64,000 nucleotides of DNA from contig JAECYW010000009.1 in assembly GCA_023014335.1 (NCBI GenBank), positions 868,001-932,000 on the forward strand. The letters are read 5' to 3'. Below are positions 1 to 10,147 of the stretch, piece by piece. The first letter of the stretch is position 1; every line of letters starts with the position of its first letter. The notes beneath the pieces are model-generated. The model did no database searches and was not told the DNA's origin. It saw only the letters and a program-made list of their open reading frames with translations. The position numbers and the translations under genes are program-made. This DNA is from Galerina marginata (taxonomy: Eukaryota; Basidiomycota; Agaricomycetes; Agaricales; Galerinaceae).

Positions 1-1260
1 TCCAGCACCTTCAGCATCTCGCCCGTCGAGACATCCCACACCCGCACCAATTTGTCATCCGAGCCAGAGACAATACACTTGTCATCACTCGAAAATGCGA
101 CTGACAAGACAGCCTCAGTGTGGCCCTCCAGCACCTTCAGCATCTCGCCCGTCGAGGCATCCCACACCCGCACCGATTTGTCCATCGAGCCGGAGACAAT
201 ACACTTGTCATTACTTGAAAATGCGACTGAGAAGACAGTGTCAGTGTGGCCCTCCGGCACCTTCAGCATCTCGCCCGTCGAGGCATCCCACACCCGCACC
301 GATCTGTCCTGCGAGCCGGAGACGATACGCTTGTCATCCCTCGAAAATGCGACTGACGAGACATTCACAGTGTGGCCCCCCAGCACCTTCAGCATCTCGC
401 CCGTCGACGCATCCCACACCCGCACCGATTTGTCTGATGAGCCGGAGACAATATGCTTGCCATCCCTCGAAAATGCGACTGACGAGACATCCACAGTGTG
501 GCCCTCCAGCACCTTCAGCATTTCGCCTGTCGAGACATCCCACACCCGCACCGATTTGTCTGATGAGCCGGAGACGATACACTGGTCATCGCTCGAAAAT
601 GCGACTGACGAGACATACCCAGTGTGGCCCTCCAGCACCTTCAGCATCTCGCCCGTCGAGGCATCCCACACCCGCACCGATCTGTCCTGCGAGCCGGAGA
701 CGATACGCTTGTCATCGCTTGAAAATGCGACTGAGAAGATGGACCCAGTGTGGCCCTCCAGCACCTTCAGCATCTCACCCGTTGACGCATCCCACACCCG
801 CGCCGATCTGTCCTGCGAGCCGGAGACGATACACTTGTCATCGCTTGAAAATGCGACTGAGAAGATGGACTCAGTGTGGCCCTCCGGCACCTTCAGCATC
901 TCGCCCATCGAGGCATCCCACACCTGCAACAATTTGTCAAACGAGCCGGAGACGATAAGCTGGTCATCGCTCGAAAATGCGACTGGCCAGACAGGCTCAG
1001 TGTGGCCCTCCAGCACCTTCAGCGTCTTGCCCGTCGAGGCATCCCACACCCGCACCGATTTGTCCGATGAGCCGGAGACGATACGCTTGTCATCGCTCGA
1101 AAATGCAACTGACCAGACAGTGTCAGTGTGGCCCTCCAGCACCTTAAGCATCTCGCCCGTCGAGGCATCCCACACCCGCACCAATTTGTCAAACGAGCCG
1201 GAGACGATACACTTGTCATCACTCGAATATGAGACCGCGTATATTGCACTTCCTGCCTCC
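1..1260 (-). repeat. 126-bp WD40-encoding tandem repeats, NLR copy 1
   Basis: Ten near-identical 126-bp units encode 42-residue WD40 repeats. They recur with fixed spacing (the antisense of GHT...SVAF starts near 118, 241, 367, 493, 620, 745, 872, 997 and 1124). The high similarity between units is typical of HET-E-type NWD genes, in which repeats homogenise by recombination while a few surface positions vary. The array continues past the left edge. Confidence 0.9.
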
Positions 1261-4200
1261 AAAGTCATTAATGGCTTGTCGTTTAGTACCGAATTTGTGA
1301 ATTCTGGGATCCGGGGGAAGTGCCTCTTCCATCCTTGACACGGTCTCAAATTCCGGGGCCATGTTGCGAGGGCAGAAAGGTAGAGGTGCGGCGTTGACAC
1401 TGCTGCCCCACTCCCGCTGAAATACAGCGCGAAAGATACAGCCTCAGCCAAGTCCTCTTTCAATGCCAAGTCGTCCTGAACATCAAGGTCAGTTAATCGC
1501 GAAATATTCAGTTAAAATGTCACTCACATTCGGAACCCACTTATATGCCTTTTGCAGCATTCGTTCACACTGACCGCGTGAACCCAAGAGGTTCAATGCC
1601 TCCATCCAGAATAGTACACGAAGTTGAAGGAATTCCGACAGCATCTCACAGAGGGCATTGGAATCGATCGGTGCAACAGCCGAGAGATGGTAATCCCAGT
1701 TTCGGCAGGAATAACTCAAGACAGGACTGATATTCTGTTTGACTGCCCCCGGAAGTGCGGCATTGTCACGATCGAGAACAAATGATGATTCGATATCCGC
1801 GATGTTGAATTTCAACCCGTTCATGACACGGAAGCAGGAGTCGGCGAGGAGTCGATGGTGTTTCGCTTGATCACACCAAAATTCCTTTGCCCGGTTCTGA
1901 TCGAACATGAAGTCGGTAAACGACTTGTGGTATGAAAACACTTTCTCGTTCTCGGCATACAGCACAGCGTGAAGGCCGGCAAGAACACTATCAGCGATTT
2001 TGGTGCATGAGAACGCAGGGTCAGTCTCATCCTCGTCCTCGTCGGGAGGAAAGAGAAGTTCGGCGACAATGGACGTCGATGGACGCTCCGCGCTGCAGAG
2101 AAAGGTATGCAGGATGTGCAGCCTATCCATAAAGGACTCGTCCTTGAAATGGCGGAAAGCATCCGAAAGGATTTGCAGATATAAGCCGTCAAGCAATGGT
2201 GTCTCCTCCTCTGTAGTTCGCGGGACGGCCGAGGAGGATACAAAAGGCAGCTTACCCAGGCGCCGCTTCTGCTCCCGTGGTGCATACCCTGCCAAATACT
2301 TCACGACTGTTGCAGCGTAGATGAACAAGCCAGCCGCCTGCACCACAAGCTTCTCCATCTCTAGACGACCTGCAAAATATGGAAGGTTAGCACTCAGGTA
2401 GGTCGTGATGTCGACCTGGGCTTCCGTAATAGGCACTTGTTCGAGCCGATAGAACTGCTTGTCATCAAACGACGTCAGATGGGTAACAAGATCCGGGTCT
2501 GGTCGACTGGTGGCAAAGAACTTGAGACCCCGTAAGTGGTGTTTGTTGATGCTGTCAAGCAAGTCGCGCAAAAACTCCGAACCACCTTGTCCCTCTATTT
2601 CGTCAAGCGCGTCAATGACCACAAGGAAACAGGGTGACTTTGACGCGTCGGCGGCTTGAGCCTTCTTCCAAGGTTCGATTAGGAGGCCTTCGAGTTGAGC
2701 ACGAACGGAGTGATGGATGGTGTTAAAATTTCCAAATGCACGCAAAGCGTCTGCAAATGCTTTGGATTTGAGAGCAAGATGATATACAATGGTACGAATG
2801 ATGCGGGTTGCGGATCTCGTTTCCATGATTTGGCGTGAGCAGAAAAAGTTGCCTCCCAAAACGATTGTGTCGTTCGCGTCGCTAGCAAACTCGAAACGGC
2901 GGGCGATCGTGTAGGCGATAGTGCTCTTCCCAGAACCAGCCTGACCAGAGAGCCAGTAGACACTCTGGCTTTCCGGTGAGGTATCATTTGCCCATCTTAC
3001 AATATCGTCTAATATACGGACGCGGGTTCCTGGCGTGCAGACTGCACGACGCAGCAGCTGCCGTTGATCACCCTCCGGTTCGGATTTGTGGTCAGCGGCA
3101 TGCGAAGCTTCGAGCCGCTCCAGGAGTAATTTCTGTTGGACGAATAAGGTTGAAATGGAATGAAAAACAGCAGAATTACACACTGCGACATCGTCCTGAA
3201 TGGCAACTACAGTCTTGTGGACTCTCAGACCGGTCACAACCTAAACGGATGGGATGAGTAATGAAAGAGAAAAACTGACAAAAATCCCAAAACGGCGCAC
3301 CACCAGTTGCTCCCGGGCTCGATTGATGCGCTCGAAAATATCCGCAATCTTCCCCTTATCATCCTCATGTACCGCAATCTTTCTGATAATCGACTGCTTC
3401 TTGAGTTCGATCAAGTTTGTCCACTCTTTTTCTAAAGTCCTACACAATCGTCTATTCGTCATTCAGCCCTAATGAAAAAATCATGCTTACGTTTGATATA
3501 ATTTCATTCCTTGCGTTTCCTCCGCTTTATCTGGATGCCATCCAGCCAGTGCTTTCTCCACAGTATCAAGTTGATCCACTGTCGATAGGATCCGCTGGTC
3601 GACCGTGTCGATATTGCCTTTCACTTCCTGGTATCCATCGTTAGTCAGGCAAAGGTGTGAAGAATAACGGCTCACATCTTTTATCTGAAGGACAATCTTT
3701 ATAATACCGGTAGCTATCTTGACTGGGTTCGCATCTACGGCATCCGGTAGCCTCTTGAGAAGCATCTCTGTGAAACTCCACGCGACTACGGCGATGTCCT
3801 TTGCAGTTGATAGAGCACGACCGGCCGATTTTTCTGGACTGGCTTGTGTCACAGAAAGGTCGCCTACGATTCCTTGAGAAGCTTTTAGGCACTGAGTATG
3901 CAACCTCGATTGGGCGATAAATGTTGAGTACTCGTACCATGAGTTTGAGTAGAACCGACCACGGCGCCGCCATCCTGAGTCGGAGTGTTGTGTTGATCTA
4001 TGAACGCCTATCAATTTAACGAGTACCATCAACTTTAAAAGCATCGAACCTTGAGCTACTGCAGATCCAGTTAAGCCTGAGCTTGTGGAGGAGGGCTGCG
4101 ATCTTGTTAACTGAATGGGAATTGACGTGCGATGATCTGCGTGTTGAACGAAAGATAGTTCTTCGCCCGGATTCTCTTGTTCGGAGGCAGAAGGCTGAGG

Positions 4201-4311
4201 GGAAGTTGGTCGGCTATGAGGGCTGCTGAACGTTGTCTTGAACCAATTTTTTGGTCGCTTTAGAAATCCCTTTGATGGCCTTTTGGGGGTCTGTGATTGT
4301 CCGTCAGTCAT
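1..4311 (-). CDS. NACHT-WD40 STAND/NLR-like protein, copy 1 (C-terminus cut by window edge)
   Basis: Likely a cytosolic signal-transducing NTPase of the fungal NLR class (HET-E/NWD type), in which WD40 repeats sense a ligand and the NACHT domain oligomerises. Start ATG at 4311 (MTDGQSQTPKRP). A helical N-terminal region (exons about 3310-4311) precedes the NACHT exon (about 1528-3240), with Walker A GQAGSGKST and Walker B LVVIDALDEI. A 52-nt intron (1476-1527) joins to the WD40 exon, open from 1475 to the window edge. About ten 42-residue WD40 repeats (SVAFSSDDKCIVSGS...VRVWD type) are visible. The reading frame is intact in everything seen. A 39-nt intron with donor GTCAGT separates RRFGIF from VVTGL. 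Small exons around 3905-4060 could not be fixed. It is an inverted paralogue of 53202-58215; by eye about 33 of 582 residues differ over the NACHT reading frame. Ligand and effector partner are unknown. Confidence 0.9.
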
Positions 4312-4454
4312 GTCGGTGAGAGCAAGAGACAACAAAGGTTGGGCTTGTTGTCACCATGTGGCCTTCCGTACTGTTGCATCGCAGCTGACCACAGCCTTCA
4401 CGTCAATCGTGATAGTGCCGAACAGGTTTTGTTCCCAGAAGTGTGACACGGGAA

Positions 4455-4490
4455 TTACGGTCCACGGGTCCTATTTATAGTGGGGAACCT
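4455..4490 (-). promoter_or_regulatory. possible TATA-type promoter of NLR copy 1, outside the duplicated arm
   Basis: On the minus strand a TATAAATA-like motif lies at about 4472-4480, some 165 nt upstream of the ATG at 4311. Similarity to the other NLR copy ends near 4456, and the corresponding sequence upstream of 53202 has no such motif. The duplication boundary therefore seems to have given each copy a different promoter. The call is by motif only. Confidence 0.35.
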
Positions 4491-4599
4491 ATAATTTATA
4501 GGACTCGTTCTTTATTGATTTGGCCAGGTCTTCTTCGGCAGCCCAATGTCAACACTCAACCTTGTCCCTCGTCCCCCCCATTCCCTCTAGGTATTTGCT

Positions 4600-4968
4600 A
4601 TGAGAAAATTAGAAGGCAGGTTCACCGAATGCAAAGCTTTACGACTTACATCGCTTTATCCATCACCGTTAAAAGCCCTGCAAACTCTGTAGCTGTCGGA
4701 CCATCAGGATAGTCGAGATATAAAAGATCCAATCCATCGACCACTTGAGCGGATGCGAGAGCTTGGCCAATCTCTTTTTGATCCTCGAATTCATTGCCTT
4801 GAAGAAAGCCCATCTACCTTTCAACGAGGCTGTTGAACCCACGCGGACTGAGCCACCAGACGACTTTGGTGTAGCCTGAAGCGAACTTGTCATATCTGTA
4901 GCAGTGCATTGCCGTCGACGAATTAGTGAGTATCGTGCTGCACTTGAGTCTCTACACGCGTCTTGTGA
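4600..4968 (-). pseudogene. decayed BTB/POZ-domain gene fragment
   Basis: Minus-strand translation matches the intact BTB gene at 7545-8715 in several pieces. FVDGNALLQI-stop-QVRFRLHQSRL parallels ILDGNILFQIGNTRFKLHRSRL. Further on, VDGLDLLYLDYPDGPTATEF parallels VNGLDLHYLDLDSAPTAEEF. MDKAM is followed by GTAAGT where the intact gene has an intron after MQSGM. The copy carries at least three in-frame stops (including one at the Trp codon before the BTB core, and TGA after LLQI) and a frameshift near 4830. Its 5' side stops at the target duplication of the 2.13-kb TIR element. The second exon is not recognisable and may have been lost at the NLR arm boundary near 4456. Confidence 0.75.
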
Positions 4969-5007
4969 CTGGGAGAGTGTACTTTTCAGTCCCCCACCTT
5001 ATCCGTA

Positions 5008-5226
5008 TGGACTCCATGGATTCCATGGATCTGCAATAATTCCATGGAATCCATATGGATACCATGGATCCACAATGGTTCCATGAATTTCCATGTGGAT
5101 TCCATGGACTCTCCATGAACTTTACGAGGACACCATAAAGTCCAAGGTAAGCACTATGGAATCCATGGAATCCATGTGGAGTCCATAGAGTCATAGAGTC
5201 CATGGAATCCATGGATTCCATATGGA
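5008..5226. repeat. left subterminal CCATGGA-type palindromic array
   Basis: Many copies of TCCATGGA and TCCATGTGGA spaced by AT-rich bases. Each motif is itself near-palindromic, so both strands read alike. A matching array lies at the other end of the TIR element. Dense subterminal motifs are usual transposase-binding regions in hAT and Mutator elements; that role is inferred here. Confidence 0.8.
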
Positions 5227-5299
5227 CTACTTACTTAAATGTAGAAGATGACATATAAAAACAAATAAATTTATTGAGAAACAACTATATACAGATATT

Positions 5300-6613
5300 A
5301 TTATTATTACACAGCTATGGGGGGAGGAGGCTGGGGGTACCAACCGAGTCCCGCACCGCAGCTAGCGCGCGACCGACGGCACGAGCGCCGGCGCAGCAGC
5401 CACGCCCACTGTCGAAGCCGCGACCGCCGTCGCACGCGCTCGTTTCGACGTCGTCGGTGGTGTGGTCCGGCCTCGTCGTTTGACGTACCCCGTGTTGCCG
5501 TCGTCCGCGTCACCGTCCCTCGCGTTGCTGTCGTTCGCATCAATGGCGATGCGACGGGGTGGGGAAGCTGTTGGCGGGGTCAGCAGGGTGGAGGGTGGGG
5601 GTTAGGCCCTCACCGGGGTTGTGTTGAGCGAGCGCGAGCGCGTGGCGTCTGGGGCTGGGTCGGCAGCAACGCGGGGAGGGGTGGGGCTACTCACCATCCT
5701 GCGGGGCTGTGACGTGGCGCCTGGCAGTGGTGCGTCCACCCTCCACAGAACTGCGGAGGGGGAATGACGGCGGCGGGGTGGTCGCGACTCCGGGTCGCGC
5801 AGGACGTGGGGGTGGGCTGCGCATCCTGCGATGCCTGTTGGCTACTCACGAGGGAGGCGCGTGAGCCCCGCGCCTCCCTCGTGGTTTGCCGGCGTGTTTT
5901 CTGTAGGAAACGGTTAGCGGGGGAGGAGGGGAATGTGGTGGGGCGCACCTTGCTGCCCCGGCGGTCTTCGTTCTCTCTCCCTTGCCCGGTGCCGTCGTTC
6001 CCTCGCCTTTGTTATCCCCCCGCGTCGGTCGCTCCCGCGGCGTCGTTCGTGCTAGCCGGTCGTTTGGTCTTCCGGGGTAGCTGCTGCCGTCGCCGTCGAT
6101 CGCCCCGCGGTGTCGCTCGTGGGGCCGTTTCGTCCTCTGGGGGTGTCTGGGCTGTGGGGGTTGGTTAGCAGCGAGATGGGACAGCGGTGGGGCCCTACTC
6201 ACCGTCCTGCTGCTTTGACGTGGCACTGCGGTGCCCTCCGTTCTCCCCCGCGTCGTTTACCCCGCGCGACCGGCTTTGAACGGTCGGGAGGCGCGTTTCC
6301 TGTCGAAAAGGGTTAGCGGGGGGCAGGAAAGAGGGGTGGGCACTCACCTTACGGCCCATTCCCCGTGTTTCTTGTCATCTCGCTCGGGCGACGCTTGGCG
6401 TGGCGTGTCGGTTTCCCCGTCGCCGTCGTCGTTTGGTCCCGGGCGTGGTTTGTGTTCGGGTCCGGGTCGTGAGGGCTCGGGGCGGGGAGCGGACGGTGGA
6501 GTGGGCTTGGGCGTGACGGCGGCGACGGACGTGGATGGGATGGGTGGATGGGTGGAGTGGTGGAGGTGGGAACGAAGAAGAAATGAACCAAACACGTCAA
6601 CGTTTACTGCCAC
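5300..6613 (-). other. GC-rich core with spliced-gene-like signals, product unknown
   Basis: Very GC-rich stretch. On the minus strand a series of GTGAGT/GTGCGC donors can each be paired with a downstream branch site and acceptor. Three pairs include GCTAAC before a pyrimidine-rich ...CAG (introns near 6302-6349, 6151-6198 and 5903-5950); further GTGAGTAGCC donors lie near 5700 and 5850. One frame, beginning MGRKETRLPTVQSRSRG near 6362, stays open across two of these introns for roughly 90 codons and is rich in Arg, Pro and Thr. An upstream Pro-rich frame (about 6344-6613) ends in a different phase. No known domain is recognised. It may be the internal gene of the element or a decayed capture. 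Confidence 0.4.
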
Positions 6614-6675
6614 GGAGCGCGGGAAAGGTCACGTGACCCAAACACGTATATGTAACTTATAATTTTGTACATAGA

Positions 6676-6758
6676 TGTCGGCTCTGTGGCTCAACGGTTT
6701 GGTGCGCTACCTTTTCGGCACGAGGCTGTGGGTTCAATTCTCCCTGTGTGCAATTTTT
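6676..6758 (+). other. tRNA-like Pol III unit (tRNA-derived, not a functional tRNA)
   Basis: A box A-like TGGCTCAACGG is followed about 40 nt later by a box B-like GGGTTCAATTC, then an uninterrupted T run at about 6751-6758 that would stop Pol III. The T arm folds roughly, but acceptor and anticodon stems do not pair well. It is therefore better called a tRNA pseudogene or SINE head. It lies inside the 2.13-kb TIR element, just before the right CCATGGA array. Confidence 0.45.
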
Positions 6759-6784
6759 TTTAAGGCCACTAAATAATTAAATGG

Positions 6785-7090
6785 GGACACTTCCATGTGG
6801 ATTCCATGGATAAACTACTAATAATCCATGGAATTCATGTGGAATATTCATGGAAATTAAAATTATATTTATTCTGTGGATTATCCGTGGATCGTCCGTG
6901 GAATCCATCAAAAAAGTCCATGGATACCACAAAATTAAACAATTCCATGGATTTATCCACGGAAAATCCATGGAAAAAAGTCCCAATTTGGCTGTGTTCT
7001 CTGCCAAAATAAAATGGCTATGGACTACCATGGATTACATGGATTCCGTGTGGATATGTATAAATCCACGGAATCCGTATGGAAAAGGTG
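6785..7090. repeat. right subterminal CCATGGA-type array
   Basis: Counterpart of the array at 5008-5226, with the same TCCATGGA, TCCGTGGA and TCCATGTGGA words in an AT-rich background. It ends just inside the right inverted terminal repeat of the element. Confidence 0.8.
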
Positions 7091-7116
7091 GGGGAGTGAT
7101 AAGTCCTCCTGGGAGA

Positions 7117-7365
7117 TTCCATTCGTAGTTTGTGCTGTTGTAACATGAATGTCCTAGCTTTTAGTGATTGGTCAAACTTGTTGGGAGCAAAGACAACACA
7201 ACAATGCTCACGTACTATACGTGAGGATATTATGGAAGAGACGATAAAGCAATCCACCAGCCTCAGTTTACTCGGAACAACACCAGATTCGGAAGTGGGG
7301 TTGGTTGATGGGAGAGATGGGAAACGCACAGCCACCATATTTTCTTCAGTCGCCGTTTCCGCCAT
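7117..7365 (-). pseudogene. possible 5' part of the interrupted BTB gene
   Basis: On the minus strand an open frame begins at 7365 (MAETATEENMVAVRFPSLPS) and reads into the right end of the TIR element. It lies on the upstream side of the insertion, where the N-terminus of the broken BTB gene would be expected, and like the intact gene it is low-complexity before the BTB core. Sequence similarity to the intact paralogue is not evident here, so the link rests on position. Confidence 0.3.
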
Positions 7366-7544
7366 GTACTCAAGTTGTACTCAAGTGTCTTAAAGTGAAA
7401 ATCACAGAAATGTTAGGAGGCAGTTGTGAGACCCATTCAGTTATTATTCACACCTATGAACTGATAGCTCATTGAACAGAAAAGAAAGGTCAAGACAAAC
7501 AACATAGGATCGGTCGCATTATAGACGATCGCGACCTCCCCGAA

Positions 7545-8715
7545 CTAATCGATAATGTCCAGCCATGTTTTCATATTCGTCCAAATGAGCTCCTGCTCCA
7601 GGGCTAATCGCCTCCGAACTTCGGTATCCGCATCTTCGCAGTAATTGTTCTTCGTGATGAAATCCCTTTCAAGCAGGGCCTTTATCCCAAGAATAGGGTC
7701 AAATGGATATTTTGCCTTCGTATTCTTGAAGAAGCCCTTGCATGAATGGTGATTCTTGCAAGTTGTGCCCTTACACAAGTTCAAGTTCTCCGTGATTGAT
7801 CTCGCAGAATCCCATGCAAGCGAAAGCTGTTTCTGGAGATTCAGAAGGTATATCAATTCCGTACTCCTCAATTTTCCAAGGTCGGCTGCTTGTCCAGGGG
7901 CCAGTCTATCGATCTCTAGGATTGGACATGGCAAAGGAGGCGATCTTGCTAGGTCGTAGAACGAGTGCCGAAGGATGCTTTTCAGAGCAAATCGAGATCC
8001 TATTCGAACACCATCTGCTGCATGGGGAGATGGTTCAGGACCCATGGATTTCCAGTCATCTGGAAACTCGTCCACGAAATAAGTAGTACAAAACTTTTGA
8101 TATCGACCCACGTCAAAGAAATGCGAGGCTTCGTAGATGCTAGTCATGGTATCAAAATCTGGTGGACTGTAGACATAGTCACTAGGCATCGTGGAATGAG
8201 TTTGGCAATTGAGAAGAATGGTGAGACACATACATCCCGCTTTGCATGGCGGTCAGCAATGCTGCAAATTCTTCAGCCGTTGGAGCGCTATCCAGGTCAA
8301 GATAGTGAAGATCTAGCCCATTTACAGTCTCAGTTGTGTTAAGAACCTTGTCGATTTCGTCTTGATATTCGAAAGGGGTCTCGGAAATGTGGCCAGCACG
8401 TTGCTCAATGAGGGTTTGAAACCATTTGGACTCGCTGGTAAGTCGACTACGGTGTAACTTGAAGCGCGTGTTCCCAATTTGAAAGAGGATGTTCCCATCT
8501 AGAATCCAGTGGTTTTCGTCCTTCTTGTAGGTCTGTTGCGATTTACTGGGAGGAGCTTCGGCATCAGACTCCTCAGAAACCCCTCCAATTTCAACGTGTT
8601 TACGCTTTTGGGATGCTTCCTTTCCAGTAGAAGTCGGGATAGTGGCAGCTGGTTCCGGAGCGTCCAGTTTCAACTCTCCTTTAATCGGTTCTTGCTTCGT
8701 ATTCTCGACGGCTAG
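7545..8715 (-). CDS. BTB/POZ-domain protein
   Basis: Fungal BTB proteins usually act as adaptors or oligomerisation modules, some with cullin-3 ligases; no effector domain is visible here, so the role is open. A spliced coding region runs from about 8715 (after an acceptor ACCCCTAG; the initiating exon further upstream was not found) to 8234. It continues after a 67-nt intron (8167-8233) to the stop at 7545. A charged, disordered leader with a KRKH basic patch precedes the BTB core ILDGNILFQIGNTRFKLHRSRL. The C-terminal half holds a Cys-containing stretch (CKGTTCKNHHSCKGFF) typical of agaricomycete BTB families. About 375 residues are visible. A broken paralogue lies at 4600-4968, so the family was locally duplicated. 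Confidence 0.8.
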
Positions 8716-8886
8716 GGGTTTGTGAAAAAGAAAACATGAACATTGGACGAGGAAAAGGGCGATGTACCTGCATACCGGTAGCTAAACGTTGGCTTCGCCG
8801 TCCGGACGACATCACAAAGGAAATAAAAGACCAAGAGATCAGATAAGTCGTAGAATTCGAGCAACAGCAGGTATGTTAGCTGAAAG

Positions 8887-9398
8887 CAAGGGGGGTCCGG
8901 GATCTGAATACTGCACCGGGGGTTCCAATTTTTTTTTAGTGGACTTTCGGTGAACCAACCACCCAACGTAATCAGGCACATGTCTATATTAGGAAATATT
9001 ATGTCATCACGGTGCTTTTTCGCCATGTCCGTCTCCCGAAAAATCTCCCGGAAATCATTATGGACCCGAGCACGCCTAGTTTCTTGATATCCGCTCAAGT
9101 AACATTATATGCTAGACAATGCTACAGCAAAAATGTGAATCCAGTCATTATTTTAGTGTTAGCTAATCCGACAAAATTTCCCCATAATCAACCCCAAGGC
9201 CCCTCTTTTTGTTGCCCTGTTCATATGATTGCACAAGGTTGATACGGTACAATAACCAATATGCTTTGACCACTTTACGGCGACATTTTGTGGCATTTTA
9301 GGCCAAAAAATAGGTAGGTCCAAAAAAATTTTAGCGGCCTGACGGCCGAACCAACCACCCAACCCCAGGTCCGGCATTCAGATCCCGGACCCCCCTTG
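8887..9398. mobile_element. 512-bp hAT-like MITE
   Basis: Terminal inverted repeats begin CAAGGGGGGTCCGGG; the first 23 bases are identical and 34 of 38 match. The 8-bp target duplication GCTGAAAG lies at 8879-8886 and 9399-9406. The words CCGAACCAACCACCCAAC and a similar copy occur inside both ends in direct orientation. No coding capacity. The 8-bp duplication and CA-start fit a non-autonomous hAT element. It sits in the 5' region of the BTB gene and may affect that promoter. Confidence 0.85.
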
Positions 9399-9406
9399 GC
9401 TGAAAG

Positions 9407-10147
9407 GCAGGGATTATTTTGCTTGGTGTTACCGAAGTCATGTGTTGTGACCTAACGTGTATATTGCCGCGCCAGACGCTGCTTAGGCGCTCGCAAACAA
9501 AGTTGCTTTTGGCAAGCTTTCGGAATGAATAGGAACCATAATTATCGACAGTGAAAGCGCCTGGGACTATAAACTCTTGGCATTCTATTAGATTTTATTG
9601 CGCAATAGGTGAGTTGAGAAACCGCTTTCCCTGACAGCCGCAAGCGTATCAACCAAGTACCAGGATTCGAGGAGGAAAACACGGTGCAGTTATGAGCACT
9701 TCAAGGTTCCAACCTCAGACTGTAACGACCCCTTATGAGTAGTCGAGGTAGGCACTTATCCCCAATTGCGTCGCACATTTCTTGTTTAGCGTCATCAATT
9801 ACAAAAGTCACAACGGTTGTGAATTAGGTGAGTGAGGCCTACATACAATACAATAAATAAATAGTCAACTATACTACAGAGGTATGTAAACACTGTGGGC
9901 TACAGGATAAGATGCGGAATCTAAAAATAAGTTATAAATGCGGCAGAAAAACGACAAAAGCTGGCTAGTCGATACAGTAGGGATGGTGCAATAATAAAAC
10001 ATGGGAGAAAGGCGAATAAATAAGTGGGGCAATTCTGGGGATACAAAATAGATCTCTTCGCAAGCATTTGAGAAACGCAACATTTAAATAGCCTGTGCGG
10101 TTTCCTGGATTTTCCCGACTTGGAAGTCTGGAGCGAGAGCGATGTCA
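9407..10147. other. intergenic, no gene seen
   Basis: AT-rich stretch between the MITE and the 3' end of the Zn2Cys6 gene. Short open frames at 9874-10148 overlap the regulator's 3' region and show no codon structure of their own. It may carry the 3' UTR of the regulator. Confidence 0.5.

Larger units (their letters stand above)
4977..7108. mobile_element. 2.13-kb terminal-inverted-repeat DNA element with 8-bp target duplication
   Basis: Both ends carry a 35-bp inverted repeat matching at 28 positions (core TCCCCCACCTT). The direct repeat CTGGGAGA flanks it exactly at 4969-4976 and 7109-7116. The inside is layered: CCATGGA-rich arrays at both subterminal regions, a GC-rich core at about 5300-6650, and a tRNA-like unit with a T-run near 6676-6758. 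An 8-bp duplication suggests a hAT-type transposase acting in trans; no transposase is visible inside. It sits in a BTB pseudogene and may have broken that gene. Ends and duplication are seen directly; the family assignment is inferred. Confidence 0.72.

Noticed and set aside
1..1260. regular spaced repeats resembling a CRISPR array
   Set aside because: The repeats are contiguous coding units with no unique spacers, and the genome is eukaryotic.
52..1338. 428-codon plus-strand open frame across the WD40 array
   Set aside because: It is the antisense of the WD40 repeats. The 126-bp period (a multiple of three) keeps antisense frames open in every unit, and the minus strand reads clear WD40 repeats.
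5846..6226. 126-codon minus-strand frame in the GC-rich core as a simple gene
   Set aside because: It reads through segments that have donor, branch and acceptor signals; a spliced reading is more plausible and neither gives a known domain.
6676..6750. functional tRNA gene
   Set aside because: Box A and box B are present, but acceptor and anticodon stems do not pair and no clear anticodon loop can be drawn.
8712..9098. 128-codon minus-strand frame
   Set aside because: It spans the MITE boundary and the untranslated side of the BTB gene, has no matching domain and does not start in a sensible context.
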